A stretch of DNA of 64,000 nucleotides from Pleurodeles waltl (GCF_031143425.1 NC_090447.1:847173760-847237759), one strand, 5' to 3'. Shown: positions 1 to 13,020, counted from the stretch's first letter. The notes: generated from the sequence alone by a model not told the origin. Program-made: numbers and translations.

Positions 1-618
1 TGGGTCAGAGCAGGCGTTAGGGGACCTGTGGACCCATTTCCATGGTCAAACACCATGGAAAGGGCCCACAGGTGCCCACCCCAAGCCCCAGGAACACCCC
101 CACCCACACTAGAGTGACACAACAGGATGGGGGACACCATCCCAGGTAAGTAGAGTAAGTATAGGTAAGTATTTTAAATACATATTTTAAGTGCCATTAG
201 GGGCCCTGAAATGTGCCCCTCTAGATGGCACTGGGTGAAATAGCCATGGCCAGGGGACACTAGTCCCCTGTGCTGGCCATTGGGGTGGTCGGCATGATTC
301 CTGTCTTTTATAAGACAGGAGTCATGTGGTATGGATGGTTTTGTGTCAGGAAATGACGTTAGGCTTGTTAACGGCATTTTTTTGGCCTCTAACCAGCCTA
401 GCATAATTTTTTGAGCCAAAACCTTTTTCCCCTGTACTGTCACCTCCATCCGGCTAACGTCATTTTACATGGCGCTACCCCACTGTTAGCGCCGGATTTC
501 GGGATTCCATAAATTTGCCACCCGGCTGACGCTCTGGAATGACGCAAGCCGGTGCTATACTTTATGAAGCAAAACTGCGTTTGCGCAGTTTTGCATCAAA
601 AAGTATAAATCTACCCCT
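1..618 (-). mobile_element. MITE-like DNA element, cut by window start
   Basis: The sequence from the window start to about 618 is an inverted relative of the element at 7962-8843. Both contain the phrase with a CCATGGAAA core, CCCACAGG, and an AACGTCTGCTCTGACCCA end, in opposite orientation. The right end (about 590-618, AAAAGTATAAATCTACCCCTT) corresponds to the start of the other copy. It has no coding potential. It lies directly against retroviral gag sequence that reads up to about 620, so it inserted into that gag. The left end is outside the window and the class is unknown. Confidence 0.6.
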
Positions 619-619
619 T

Positions 620-2553
620 GGTCTGCCAACAAACCACATTCTGCTGTATGTGCTGGCTAATCTCAGGCCTCAAACCAAGCATGAACTGTGGAATAAAGGT
701 CCCATATCAGTTAGCTCAAGATGATTTTGACCCATACGCTGCAGAAATGCTTCTAACAACCTCTCATAATACTCCCGCAGAGACTCCTTTACTTCCTGCT
801 GAATTTGATTCAACCTCACATACTTCAAATCCATTGGAGGAACTCTGCCTTTCAGAAAAGTAATGTAGTCATTACAAGAGGTGAAGGTGAATTAGTTCTC
901 TTGCTGGATCATCATCTGGCCAATGAACAGCAATTTTACGTTCAGCCCACAAATCGCCTGGAACAACAATGTCAAAGAACGTATTGAAATCAGACCACAA
1001 CACCTCCGAAATCTTAACAAACTTTTCAACTTGTGTGTACCACAGCACCGAGTTCTGTCAATTTAGGTAAATTGTCCATATAGGATGCAAAGTCTCTCCT
1101 ATTCCTAACCCTCCACCTGGGATTTCTCTTAAGGGGTAAGCTGTAGTTCCCTCATCATCTGAGAGATCTAAAGGTAGCTTTCTTTTTAATCAGTCATCTC
1201 TATCGGTTTCTTTTTCTTCTCATGTTTCTTTGCCCATTTGTTTTCTAATTTCTCAAATTCACTCCATTTACAAATACATTTGACCAATTCAGAGATGTGC
1301 AATCACATTCCTGAAGAATGCATTGTCTCAATTAATTCATCATCCAACTCTACCCTGAAACGTTTCTGCAGGAGGATGCTTTTAGAAAGATCAACTTCAT
1401 ATTAATTTGCTAATTTACTTAATTTATCATGTACATTTGCAGCTCTTCTTGTATTCTCTTTGCACAAATGAATATGTTTTTTTCCTAGTAAAGATTTACC
1501 TGTTTCAGGTCTAAATACACTCTAATTATTCTATTTTTTTGAATCCTGAGACATTCAGTGGTCTCTCAGTCTCCGAACCTGACTAGTACTTGGTCGTTAT
1601 GTGTCCTCTGTTTTTGTCATCTTCCTAGCAGTTTCCTGAAACCATAGGGGAAAAGTCCTATACTCAAACAAGTTCCTCTCTCCCTGTGCTACTTGTGTTG
1701 AGAAAACAAATCACCTTCCCTCTCCTGATGCTTATATTGTTTGTGGTGGTGTCCACACAACAATCTGGGAGCTTTGTGAAGTTGGAAATCCTACTACTGA
1801 TGTACCCCCAATCACTCCTAGAGCTACTGTATCCGGTGCACAATTAGTCCATGCTGCTACTGAATTTGTTATACTTGTCTGTACTGACTGGGCTGTAGTC
1901 ACCTTAGTAATGGTGCTGATACAATCACTATGAAAGCAGTAACCCCTGTAGGAATAACTACTAGAGCAGTCCTACTTGAGAAGGAACATTTAGAATTACT
2001 TTCTGAACAACAGGCTGTGACATAACAGGCTATGCTACACTCAGCTGGCTGTGGTATTGTTGTTTGTGTTAACACCGTTGAGTAACAACAGGTTTTATTA
2101 TTTGCAATTGTCCGGTAACCTGATATGCATTTGGATCAATGGGAGCTGTAGCCTCTGTCACATTCTTATTTACTGTCACATCCGCATTTGCTTCACATCC
2201 CACATATGGTGGTTGATGTCCAGCTAGTAATTCTTCCAAAATGTAATCTCCTGAATCAGTTTCAGAATTTAATTTTGTTTCAATTTTTTATTTCTGATTC
2301 CTCTTTTTCTTGTTAGGTTTCTCGTGTTTTTCTGACTACAAATTTTCCCTTTTGTAATAGCAGGATAAAATCTAGTTTCCTCTACTATGTGTTTCCTCCA
2401 TCTCTGATTTTGTTCATCCCAAAAAATTGCTTCTGTATAATTTCACATAGCTCTTTTTCTTCGTCTCTCATACCTGTCTCTATCCCTATCTCTTGCCATC
2501 TTCTCCCAAGTGCATAACGCATCATATTGTGTGGGTCTACGAGGGGGCTTCAT
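620..2553 (-). pseudogene. Endogenous retrovirus gag remnant
   Basis: Read on the minus strand, this stretch is the decayed Gag of an endogenous retrovirus. A start codon at 2551-2553 opens a short basic, Arg-rich N-terminal region (about 2440-2553), which ends at an early stop. A Pro-rich middle follows. The capsid begins near 1130 with PLREIPGGG, a typical retroviral capsid start. The strongest evidence is the major-homology-region-like stretch at about 755-830 (QIQQ, then KESLREYYERLLEAF), followed by the phrase GLRPEI at about 655-675. Stops and frameshifts occur throughout, so no protein is made. The 3' part is cut off by the MITE at 1-618, and the rest of the provirus lies left of the window. 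It is not the foamy-like lineage seen elsewhere here, because foamy Gag lacks a major homology region. No LTR or primer site could be assigned. Confidence 0.65.
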
Positions 2554-4437
2554 TTTTCAAAGAATTTCTCATAATCTTTCTATAATCTATAAATTAAATG
2601 AGCCATTTAGGAAAGCTTAACGGACCCTCTTTTTCAGTGATCTTGCACCATTGACAAAGCCATGCACCTGTATGTAACCTTTACTCAATCATCATATGGA
2701 ATAAAGGCATACCCTCAGGAGGTACCTCTTCATCCTCCAGAACAGCAATAGTCACATCACCTCTCATTAAGTGTCTAATAGCCTTGAAAAATATCATGAT
2801 TTCAAATTAATTTCAACACTGACATTCAGATTTGAAATACAACTTCAATGTTTTGATTTTGTTCTGTATACATCACTTTCCGACTTTTCAATCAGAAAGA
2901 GTTTTACACCCACAATGATGAGATCTCGACCAGCGGAAAATCACCTAATCAATGTAGGGTCACCTTTGCGCATTAGGCTTCACCAACACTGATCAATGTT
3001 AGAACAATCACAACAATTGTTATTATTCATGTCTCAATTGCGCTGTCAGGGACGTCTCAGACTGTTACAATGTGCTCATCCTGCGCTATTTGAGACTCTC
3101 TAGGAACCCTTAACTGTTCCCAAGGCCCGCATATTTCTGTATAAGCCTGGTAAACATTTCTATACTAGTCTAGTGAACATTTATGTTTTGTGTATTCTCT
3201 ATATAATCTCCCAGCACCTGAGGGAGAACGATGACTCATTTCCCTAGCTCCCCAGGTAAAGCCATGTGAGAGGCTTCCTATTTAATCCACACTCGTGGTG
3301 CGTCTCATTGCTTGGCTTCAAGATCTGTACCTGTGTGGTTCCAGCTCCTGATTGGTTTGCAGTCTTCTGACTCTACTCCTGTTTCCTGGTTCCCTGCAGC
3401 CTTCCTCTGGACCAAGTTCTCCTGCAGCGAAATTCCTGCAAAAGAAAAAGAGAAAGAGAAAAGAAGCATATTACATTAAGAATATTACCACACCCCCAGG
3501 CCCCTGGGATTCAAAGGTTAGTGATTATAATATTACTGAGAAAACTGAGTGAAAGACTGTCTGGCCTCTACGCAAGCCTTCTTGTTTCTTTAAAGAAAGG
3601 CTCAAAAGAGATAAAAACTTAAAAGGTTTGTTAGTTTTTTAGGGCCAATTCTAAAAAGATCAACAATGCTAAACTTCAGAAACTAATTTAGTAAATCGGC
3701 GTGGTAAAAACTGATAACAGTGGGCATTGTTTCTTGCTGAAGGACTTTTTTTTATCTAAAACTGATAGCAGTCTAGAATATTATCTTGTTTGAAACATTG
3801 TGACATTTTTACTCCCAAGAGAAATCTATACTGAAATAGGTGTTTCAGAACGTTTCTATTGGGATATTGTGCAGCAAGAACATTGCATAAGAAGTTTTGT
3901 GTGACTTGAACATTGATGCTTTGTCTGATGAAAGACACAGAGCAAGATATTTATTGGTGTGTATTTTGTCAATGGTTAATCACCTAAACATACACTAAGA
4001 AAGGTAGTAGGGTGAGTTAATACCATTTCTGTCTTTTGCCCAGGGTCCTTTACTCACAAGACAGAAACCATCCCACTAGCAAGCGCTGCAGAATCAAGGC
4101 ATCTCAGGACCTGGTGTCTCATACCCTCTCTTGCCATCTCCCTATTCCCTACCCTCCCCCTCGGGACTCTTCACTCTCTGCTTGTAAGCTCAGCAGTAAA
4201 AGTATAGTCCACAGGGGAGTGGGTCTTGCTTCTCGTTGTTCCTGCGGAAACCTAGATTTCAGCTGTGGTCCAGGCCTGTCACACACCCAGCACCACAAAT
4301 CATTAGTAGAGGAGAAAACCAATAAATCACTTTTCTTTTTATCTATCTATCCCAGCATCTTGGACTACTTTATAGTCCGATTACCTCTTTATCTTCTTAG
4401 ACAAAAGTGCATAAGCATCAGTAATGCAATGCAAAAC
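2554..4437. other. No gene seen; possible retroviral leader and unclassified repeats
   Basis: The first several hundred bases should hold the leader and 5' LTR of the minus-strand retrovirus whose gag starts at 2553, but I could not find TG...CA ends or a convincing primer site. About 3030-3460 looks like part of an interspersed repeat (pyrimidine-rich, ending in an A-rich tract near 3440). Reading frames here are short and have no recognisable domain. Confidence 0.4.
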
Positions 4438-5818
4438 ATCTAAGAAATGGGGTCTTTGGTTGGCAGTCAGGTTACCCCCTGTCCAAGTAAGGACCCTCAC
4501 TCTAGTCAGGGTAAGTCACACACAATCCAAATTATCCTGTGCCCACCCTCTGGTAGCTTGGCACTGAGCAGTCAGGCTTAACTTAGAAGGCAATGTGTAA
4601 AGTATTTGTGCAATAAATCATACAATACCACAATATAACACCACAAAAAAATACAGCACTCAGTGTTTAGAAAAATATATAATATTTACCCGGATAAATG
4701 CAGCTCAAAAGGATTAGAGATGAAATAAGCAAATGTAGGGATATCACTGAAAGTGATATCAAGTGTCTTTAAAGTTAAAGTATTACTGTAAAAGCAATAA
4801 AAAGTGTTTTAAGTTCTTCTAGAAACAACAAGTGTCTCTTGCAGGGCAAAGTACCTGGTTTGCGTTGAAAAATCCTCGCAAGGGACCGCAGAGGAGGAGA
4901 TGCGTGGAAAATGGTGAGTGTGCATCGGTTTCGCCCCTTCGCAAACGGACTTGCGTTGTTATTTTCCACGCGGGGAAGATGTTGCGTTGATTTCCGGCAT
5001 GCGGACTTGGATCCTCTTCAGATTGCGGGGGTTTCAGACACCCCAGGGACTATGCGTGGAATCCTGGGCTTGCGGAGCGAAGTCACAGAGGCTGCGCTGA
5101 TTCCGGTAGGCGATGCTTGGAATTTGTTTCCGCACGGCAGGCGCTGCGTTGATTCCTCTCAGGGAATCGGGCGGTGTCATTCTGAGTCGGCTTGCGTCGA
5201 TCCAGTAGGGCTGTGTGCTGAAGTTCCGGTCACATTGCTGGCACTGCATCCATCTTCTGTTGTGAAGTCGGGCTGCATCGTTCCAGACTTGTCGTTCGGT
5301 GAAATTTTCACCCTGAGCAGGCTGTGTGTCGTTCTTGGCAGGCGGTGCATAGAATTTTCACTGCAAGAGGATTTCAGCTGCAGGAGAGAAGTCTTTTTGG
5401 TCCTGAGACTTCAGCGAACAAGAGGCAACCAAGCTCTATCCAAGCCCCTGGAGAGCACTTCTGCAGCAAAGCAGTCCTCTTCAGAAAGCATTCAGGTGAG
5501 TCCTTTGGGCAGCCAGGCAGTTCTTTTTGTCAGGGTGCTGGTTCTGGTTCAGGTTTCTTCTCCAGGAAGTGTCTGAGGTGGTAGGGCAGAGGTCCTGTTT
5601 TTTTACCCAAATGTGCCTTTGAAGTGGGGCAGGCTTCAAAGAGTGGCTTGGAAGTGCACCAGGTACCCTTTCAGTTCAATCAAGTCTGCCAGGGTCCCAG
5701 TAGGGTATGTGGCAGTCCTTTGTGGGAGAGCAGGCCCTCCTCCAGCAAAAACAGTATCTCAAAAGTGGAGAGAGGCAGGCAAAAAGTTAGGGGTGACCAC
5801 CCTAAGGCTGTCAGGTCT
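4438..5818 (-). repeat. Long interspersed repeat, copy 1 (LTR-like ends)
   Basis: The left end (TAAGAAATGGGGTC, then TTGGTTGGCAGTCAGGTT and GGACCCTCACTCTAGTCAGG) is the reverse complement of the right end of the repeat at 61090-63201, so these are two members of one family in opposite orientations. The middle (about 4900-5600) is G-rich with recurrent TGCGTTGATT-type phrases. A 221-codon frame across it shows no domain and is probably chance. The ancestral ends look like TG...CA, suggesting an LTR, but no internal region is attached. The right boundary is approximate and strand is given relative to the other copy. Confidence 0.5.
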
Positions 5819-7032
5819 AACAATCGATGACTAAGCACTTCTCAAATTAATATGCAATACACAAATCACATTAATCATCACAATTGTGAAGCATAACTCT
5901 ATTGATACTCACACCCAAAACTGGAATTCACCAATCTGCACCCGCTTCAGAAACCGGGCACCATCAGTCTTCAAACAGGGTACAGGGCAATTGGGCATTT
6001 ATCTATCTTGGGGCACTTTTTAATTTGTGCAGCTCCTTTTTCTCATTACCTAAAATTTACCTCTGCTACCAGCTTTGTTTGAGAGACTTGGAGTTAATAA
6101 TTTTTATTCTATCTCATTACCATCCTTGCTTACTACCGGACTCCAAGGCAATGAACCTCTGAAGTGAGTGAGAAGGGAAAGAGCTGCAAATCAAAAATAT
6201 TATGTATTATCATTATATTACTGACATGTATTTTTTAAGAGTTAATGATGAGAGTTTTGATTCTATTTTTTTTTTATTCATATGTTCATCAATATTTGTA
6301 TTAGCAATCACTTACAATCAATGCAATTTGAAGAACAAAACATATGGTGTGTACCATAAAGATCTAATCACTACTCTAATCTACTTTCTGGAACATAAAG
6401 TTCAGCAGAACCCTTAAACAGTTTTCATTACAGATGTGAAAGCATATAATTTCTAGTTGAGTATCTCACTGACAATTTCAGGAGACTCTCTCAGTAATAG
6501 GTTCAGTCAGGATAAAGTCAGTCACAGAATGAATCCAAGATATTGGCAAAGAGATTAGTGTTAATTGTATCAGAGTTAGAATGCTGTCTGAATAGAGAGC
6601 CCAGCAAGCATGGGAAGTCAAGCAAGTCCTTCTTCTCAGTCTGGGAACACATATTTATAACGTTATACACAGCAACAAATTACGCCTCTCGAATAGATAA
6701 TCTTTGGCTCTAGCCAATCGGCGTTTACGGTCTTCATGTAAATAAGGTAGCTTCCATTGAGATGGCAAGTTTTAACAAAGAGCATTCTAAATAGGAAATA
6801 CATTAAACTAGTATCTAAACAACAAAGAAACATTCAAGTTTCTTCCCACTGATCAGTATCTATGAAGGAAAGAACAGTTAAGTGATCATGATATATTTTT
6901 AGACATGTTTTAATTTCCATTTTTACATATCTTTCTAGCAAAGCCTATTCATCGAGAAACAGTTTTAAGATTAATCTAACATTTCAATAATTATTTCCAA
7001 AGGTTAAATGGTCATGACACAAAGCACACATA
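5819..7032. other. No gene seen
   Basis: AT-rich sequence with no reading frame carrying a recognisable domain. Nothing repeat-like could be assigned with confidence, although the stretch is likely old decayed transposon DNA like its surroundings. Confidence 0.4.
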
Positions 7033-7611
7033 GGGAGTCATTCCGACCCTGGCGGTAAATACCGCCAGGGCCGGGGACCGCGGGAGCACCGCCAACAGGC
7101 TGGCGGTGCTCCCTTGGGCATTCTGACCGCGGCGGTTCGGCCGTGGTCAGAAGAGGAAAACCGGTGGTCTCCCGCCGGTTTTCCGCTGCCCTGGGAATCC
7201 CCCATGGCGGCGCAGCTTGCGGTTCCGCCCGCCAGGAACAGGATGGCGGTGAGGGGTGTCGTGGGGCCCCTGGGGGCCCCTGCAGTGCCCATGCCAACGG
7301 CATGGGCACTGCAGGGGCCCCCGTAAGAGGGCCCCACTTTGTATTTCAGTGTCTGCATTGCAGACACTGAAATACGCGACGGGTGCCATTGCACCCGTCG
7401 CACACCCTCCACTCCGCCGGCTCCATTCGGAGCCGGCATCCTCATGGAGGGCTGTTTCCCACTGGGCTGGCGGGCGGCCTTTTGGCGGTCGCCCGCCAGC
7501 CCAGTGGGAAACCCAGAATGACCGCCGCGGTCTTTTGACCGCGGTACGGTCTTCTGGCGGTTCCCTCCAGGCGGGCGGCTCCCGCCGCCCGCCGGGGTCA
7601 GAATGACCCCC
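7033..7611. mobile_element. Non-autonomous Harbinger-type element built from hairpins
   Basis: A 579-bp element with terminal inverted repeats (left GGGAGTCATTCCGACCCTGG; right end complementary to GGGGGTCATTCTGACCCCGG) and a 3-bp duplication ATA on each side (7030-7032 and 7612-7614). The ends match those of the autonomous Harbinger at 14243-22488, which also duplicates ATA, so that transposase class probably mobilises it. Inside are consecutive palindromes: 7272-7295/7299-7322 (24-bp perfect arms, 3-base loop), 7341-7356/7360-7375 (16 bp), 7376-7386/7391-7401 (11 bp), 7416-7424/7429-7437 (9 bp), 7454-7476/7490-7512 (23 bp) and 7525-7532/7537-7544 (8 bp). All open frames here are by-products of the palindromes. 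Confidence 0.85.
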
Positions 7612-7614
7612 ATA

Positions 7615-7961
7615 GTCTCTCAGTTCAATTGCTTGTTACTATAGGACATTGTTGTCAATAAATGTTATACTCATGGCCATGACTCAGGTCAGTACTAACA
7701 AAGAGGAAAGAATAAGAAAAAAGGAAAGAAATAGGAATTTGTTCTTTTTAGCAGCTCAACAAAGTACATGTTGTAGTGCAAACTTAAAATGCAAAACCCA
7801 CGTTTAAATGCAGTGTTTAGAGAATGTCTACAAAAAACATCCATACAGGTTAATAATAGAATGTTTTTATTCCCATAAAAGACTCTCTCTCAAGTGATAG
7901 ATTGGGAAAAGGGACATAGACTTAATAAGAGTGTCAGTTATAAGTCATCGTGTTAAAGATC
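7615..7961. other. No gene seen
   Basis: AT-rich spacer between two DNA elements; no coding or structural signal seen. Confidence 0.4.
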
Positions 7962-8843
7962 TTAGGCCCTGGTTTATACTTTTTGACGCTAAACTGCGCT
8001 AACTCAGTTTAGCGTCAAAAAGTGTACTGCCGGCTATCGCCCTTCCAAGACGCCGGCTGGCCGTCTTATTTATGGAGTGGTGCAATCCGGGGCAAAGGGT
8101 GGACTAATGTCATGGAGAATGATGTTACTCGGAGGGGGTGGAGGTATGGGAGAAGGAGATTCTGCACAAAAAAATTACGTTAGGCTGGTTAGAGTAAAAA
8201 AAGCTGTCTTTAACCCACCTAGCGGCATCTCTTGATGCTAAACCTACCATACCACATGACTCCTGTCTTACAAAAGACAGGAGTAATGCCCACCACCCCA
8301 ATGGCCAGCACAGGGGACAAGGGTCCCCTGGGCATGGTTATTGCACCCATTGCCATGTATGGGGGCCAATTTCAGGAACATGAATGGCACTTAAAAAAAA
8401 AAAATGCTCACCTCTATTTATCTATACTTACCTGGGATGGGGTCCCCCATCCTTCGCTGTCCCTCATGTGTGGGTAGGGGTGTCCTTGGGGCCTGCAGAG
8501 GCCCACCATGGAAATAGGCCCACAGGTCTCCTAACGTCTGCTCTGACCCAGGTATTAAAAAAAAAATGTAGGCCCACCTCCCTCTCATGCGCCATTTTTG
8601 CACAGTAGGATAGGAGGATAAATAAAGCGCATGGGCCTTAGAGTCATTTTTTGCCCAGGAATGCCTACCTTGCATCTCATTGACGCAAGGTAGTTTTCCG
8701 CAGGCAAAAAGTGACTTTTACTCCAGTATTTTGATGCTAGACGGGTCTAGCATCAAAATATAAATATGTAGTTACATTTGCACTGAAATAGCATTAAAAA
8801 ATGACGCTATTTCAGCGCAAACAGAGTATAAATATGCCCCTTA
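7962..8843 (+). mobile_element. MITE-like DNA element, full copy
   Basis: About 880 bp. The left end has a GGTTTATACTTTTTGACGC phrase followed by a self-complementary TTTTTGACGCTAAACTG.../CAGTTTAGCGTCAAAAA hairpin. The right end, read in reverse, is AAGGGGCATATTTATACTC, a degenerate inverted match to the left end. The element at 1-618 is a second copy in opposite orientation. No target duplication could be fixed because the ends are degenerate. It has no coding capacity. Confidence 0.6.
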
Positions 8844-10442
8844 TTATTCAGAATGAAGATTGGATTAAGATTTTGGCTAGTGATGTTTTACCTGGATCAG
8901 GGGCTACAATTAAAGCTAAAGATCAGTTGACCAAAAAAAAGGAAGCAGTATGACCCAAGAATATATGGGTCCTTTTGCCGGAATCGAGAAGCTACATGTC
9001 AGTAGAACAAGCTAAAATCTAACAGTCCCACAGTGCTTTCACAACAGAGAGAGAGAGGAGAAAAAAAGCAACTAAGCAAGGAGGAAAGCAAATAAAAGCA
9101 AATATTACATCCGATTTCTGGTGTGATTGAAAAGAGGAAGAGAACAATCACTTTCTGAAGGTGCATTCTAGCAACTGTAAATTCTAATATTGAACCTGAC
9201 CCATGGAAAGGGGGAAAAAAGATTACCATTCATGATGCTAGTGAAGTAGTCATCAACAATTGGTTAATTGCATTGCTTTAACCAGTAGGTAAACATTTTG
9301 CGTACAAACAAGTACTGGTTTGGGTGACCTTAGGATGAAAATTATATGTTACACAATTAAAGTTTATGGAAGGACATTCGACAACCCACAGCATGATGAT
9401 ACTAAAAGTGATTGTGAGAAGGGCAGTGTAGTAGGAAACTGCATCATTATATTGAGCTCTTATTGAAATACTGCCATGGTAATACCAATCAATGGCGGTT
9501 TTTATGCATCACACCTAACCAGAAAGGTGATGTTTGAGAGAAATAGTAATAGACATAGCTAGAAGATCAATAGAAATCAGATGAAAATTATATAATAATT
9601 TAGCTACGTTATGATAAGAATATAAGCTGGCTCAGGCAGCAAGAAAATGATCAAATTAAAGCTCAACCTGAGATGTCAGTGTAGAAAAGGTTAAAATGTA
9701 CCCTTGGCGGATCTCCACTAAGCTTTCATGAAGATTTAATACAGAGCTTTACATTGTGCAAACAATAAGGTAATTGACATTAAATAATGATTTCAAACTG
9801 GGATTTTTTAAGAAATTGAATTGATGGTATGCAAAAGAATACTTAAATATTCAATTATTGAGTAACACAGCTTTAGAAAATAACTTTGACTCAGGTTCCA
9901 TCACTACTTTCCTTGTGAAAAAAAATATTTTCTTATTTTGAAAGTATAGACTTCTGAAATGCACACCTTTGTTTTTGGTACAGATATTTTGTTCAGCACT
10001 TATTTACTGAAATGCATTGAGGACAATTATTTTTTAAAACATCAATTTGATGACCTTCTGTAGACTCATAATGCAAAATCTAAATAAAAGGTGTTTCATA
10101 AAATAAAACTACAGAAGAACCCAGAGTATATCATTAAGATGTAGCTTCATAAAATGGGCTGGGTTGGTATGAGAGGAAGCATGAAAATATTCTTTTGCAA
10201 GCAAAAACCTAACCATCCTAGCAAAAATGATCCCTTAGAGTTGATTGAAGCAACTGAAGGAGCTTTGGGCTTAGCTGTCTCTCTCTTCCTTTGCTGTTTC
10301 AATTGGCTGACCTTACCCAGTGTGTATATCATTTTTAAACAAAGTAGGAACTCCACTGCACTACTGAATTAAGATGAGCTTGGTTGTAATAGGACATAGC
10401 CATTAATTTGAAATTTTATCAAGAATCTCTGTTTTATAAGTA
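8844..10442. other. No gene seen
   Basis: AT-rich sequence. About 8860-8990 reads like decayed protein-coding DNA on the plus strand but is too short to place in a family. Nothing else recognisable. Confidence 0.35.
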
Positions 10443-10777
10443 AGGGGCATATTTAAGAAAAGTGGAGCTGCACACAATGCAGCGCCACTTTTCCTGCACC
10501 CTTTAGCACCCCCTACCACCACCGTATGTGCGCCGTATTTAAAACACGGTGCACCATGGCACAGGGTAGGGGGCAATAGTGTAATTTTTTTCTGCTATTG
10601 ATGTACTCTGCAGGAGTAGTGCCAAACTATTGAGCCCATTGTATGCAATGACATGCCCCCTTTTGCCACTTTGTAAATATGGCATACCATTTTTGGCCTT
10701 CTAATGCCACATTAGTGTAAAAAGAAATACGCTAATGTGGCATTGGTAAGGAGCTAGGGGCTCTTAAATTTACCCCT
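10443..10777. mobile_element. Short MITE (AGGGGCATATTTAAGAA ends)
   Basis: The left end AGGGGCATATTTAAGAA and the right end (reverse read AGGGGTAAATTTAAGAG) are inverted repeats. The element is about 335 bp and non-coding. It shares internal phrases (GTGGCGCTGCA-like, GCACCATGG, TACTCTGCAGGAG) with the MITE at 41983-42490, so the two are family members. The target duplication is unclear. Confidence 0.65.
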
Positions 10778-13020
10778 AAGAGTTCCTGACTAATAGTTTG
10801 TTTTTCTTCATGATTCCAGTTTATAAAAAAGACTCACATTTATAGGTCTACAGTCCATGGAAAACTATTTTGAACTACATGAAGCAACTATTCAATGCCT
10901 CAAACATAACATTTTTACTTATTTTAAATTATCAGTTGCACAATGTATATTTAATCTGGTTTATCCTCACTCTATAGAAGCAATTTGTTACATTTAGCTC
11001 ATAGTAGCACATTTTCAGACATTGTAGCATTCCTCGCTGACTATTCACATGTTTGAGGACTCACTCACATGTTAATCCTCATACCAGAAACTAAAATATC
11101 TATTGATTAAAGAGAAATCAATATTTAGAAATTTGATCAGACACTATAAATAATTTAGCTAAAAAGAAAATACTTATACGACCAGAGATAATATTGGGCA
11201 CACATTGTGATCAAACATTGTGATCAAACATGACAACTTGTTCTCTGCTGCATAGTAACTGAATGATATGGGGCTTATTAACAAAGGTTAATTTAGACTT
11301 TTGTGTAGGTTTACAATTGGTTTGATATTCACAAACTACAAGTGTATTTCTAAGTGTAGTATCTGTAGAACTGTGCAGTCTCTGCACTTGTTTGCAGAGA
11401 CTCCACACTCATAATGGAGGCCTCTGCACAGAAAAATATAGGACATGTGGAAGAGTAAGATTATGCATGTAGGAATAACTACTGCAAAATTATATTGACA
11501 AAGAATGTCTGCACTGTGAAGTGTCTGCCTGTTCTACATTTTAAAGTGATGCACTTGATATGTTCTAATTTTTTTTTTTTAAATGTAGTAAATGTGAGGG
11601 CAATAGGGAGGGGTAAGGAGTGGTTTTGTGAAGTGTTTGTAAGCGCCTTGAGAGGGGCCTCAACCAACCAAAAACCTGTACCAGGATTGCCATTTTGTCT
11701 CTACACTTATAGGTCCCTGACTCACAAATGTAAATGTACACTTTTGTGTAAGTTGATTTGTGTTTTTTACATTCACGTAATAACAGTTAATACTAAGTTC
11801 AAAACTGTGGAGACAGTCCGCAGTTGTAAACTTGCTAATAACTCAGTTTGTGACAGCAAAAAAAATGTGACAACTTACAAAAAAGTTTACATTTGTGAAT
11901 CAGGCCCTTATATTGTGTACTATGCAAAATCAAAACATGTGTGAAATAAAACTCCTTTAATCATGGTATGATACATATTATAGGTAGAAAGAGTAATATT
12001 TTTGGAAGCTATTGTACATCACTAATAATAAAAGTTAATATTTGGTAACATTGTGGAAACTTTCATATAAAATATAAAAATAACTAACTTGTATTTTTGG
12101 TACATGTGTCCAATGTGTTAAAATGTGTTAATCCTACTTGAAAACCACAATTTGAAACCCATATATCTAACATTGTTTCTAACACAGTCTGTGCACCAGA
12201 TTTATACATAACACATTTTATAAACCACCTATTAATTTATAAACCACCTATTAATTTCAATTTGAATTTCATTAAACCAGCTACCAGTCAGAGCCTAGCT
12301 CAAAACATCAGCAAGAAGCAAACAGAAAGAAACTCTTTCTGTGCTTTCAGTATGTTGCAGAATGTGTTTGTGGGTTTGCCTATTCTTTTTCAGAGGAATG
12401 ATGTTAGGAAGGGGAGAAGAACATAGGATTGATATCTTTGAGATGTAGAGCTGTGATGTGGTTTCCAAATTCTGCTTTTCACTTGATGTCTTATTGGACA
12501 TGTTTCAGGAGTGGAAGTAGTATCTTGATTCAGATACATGCCACTACCAGACTATCCCAGACTCTCTGAAGATATTAGCTGCTCTACATTTTCTTGCCAA
12601 TTAATCTTTCCAGAGTTTATCCAGTGTCATTGTAAGCATCTCACAGGCAAGCCAGTGTTGATGTTCTCATCAGGTCATGAGATGTATCAATCAAAAAGTG
12701 AATCTCTAACTAGGCATGCTACAGTCACAGGCAGGAAGGCAAAGGAGTGTTAGGGAGTTCTATGGAATTTCCCACGTGCCACTTTTGCTTGGTGCTATTG
12801 GTTGTACACGTGTGGCACTTCAGCCACACAGCCCATCATTTATGAAGTAGACACTGCTGGCATGCAATCAACATGCAGGCTTTCTTTGATACCAGGACTG
12901 CTTCAGCTATGTGTATACTATTTTTCCAGGGAGCACACATGACAGCTTCATTTTGGTAGTCACCTCTTTCTTGGCTGCTGGTGACTTTGGTGACATTTGG
13001 CTATTTGGAAAGTAGTCTTT
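10778..13020. other. No gene seen apart from one possible MITE
   Basis: Mostly AT-rich, non-coding. A possible MITE sits at 11271-11909 and is listed separately. Several frames of 60-150 codons exist but none has a domain, and the longest (11495-11944) lies inside the possible MITE. Confidence 0.4.
11271..11909. mobile_element. Possible degenerate MITE
   Basis: The left end GGGGCTTATTAACAAAGGT and the reverse of the right end, AGGGCCTGATTCACAAATG, are similar over about 20 bases. Repeated ACAAATGTAAA-type phrases occur inside in both orientations. Boundaries and family are uncertain. Confidence 0.35.

Noticed and set aside
4911..5576. 221-codon plus-strand frame
   Set aside because: Lies in a long repeat, has no recognisable domain, and its relative at 61090-63201 has no equivalent open frame.
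7004..7613. Several frames up to 191 codons on both strands
   Set aside because: By-products of GC-rich palindromes in a MITE, open on both strands at once.
11495..11944. 149-codon plus-strand frame
   Set aside because: AT-rich, no domain, and overlaps a possible MITE with internal inverted repeats.
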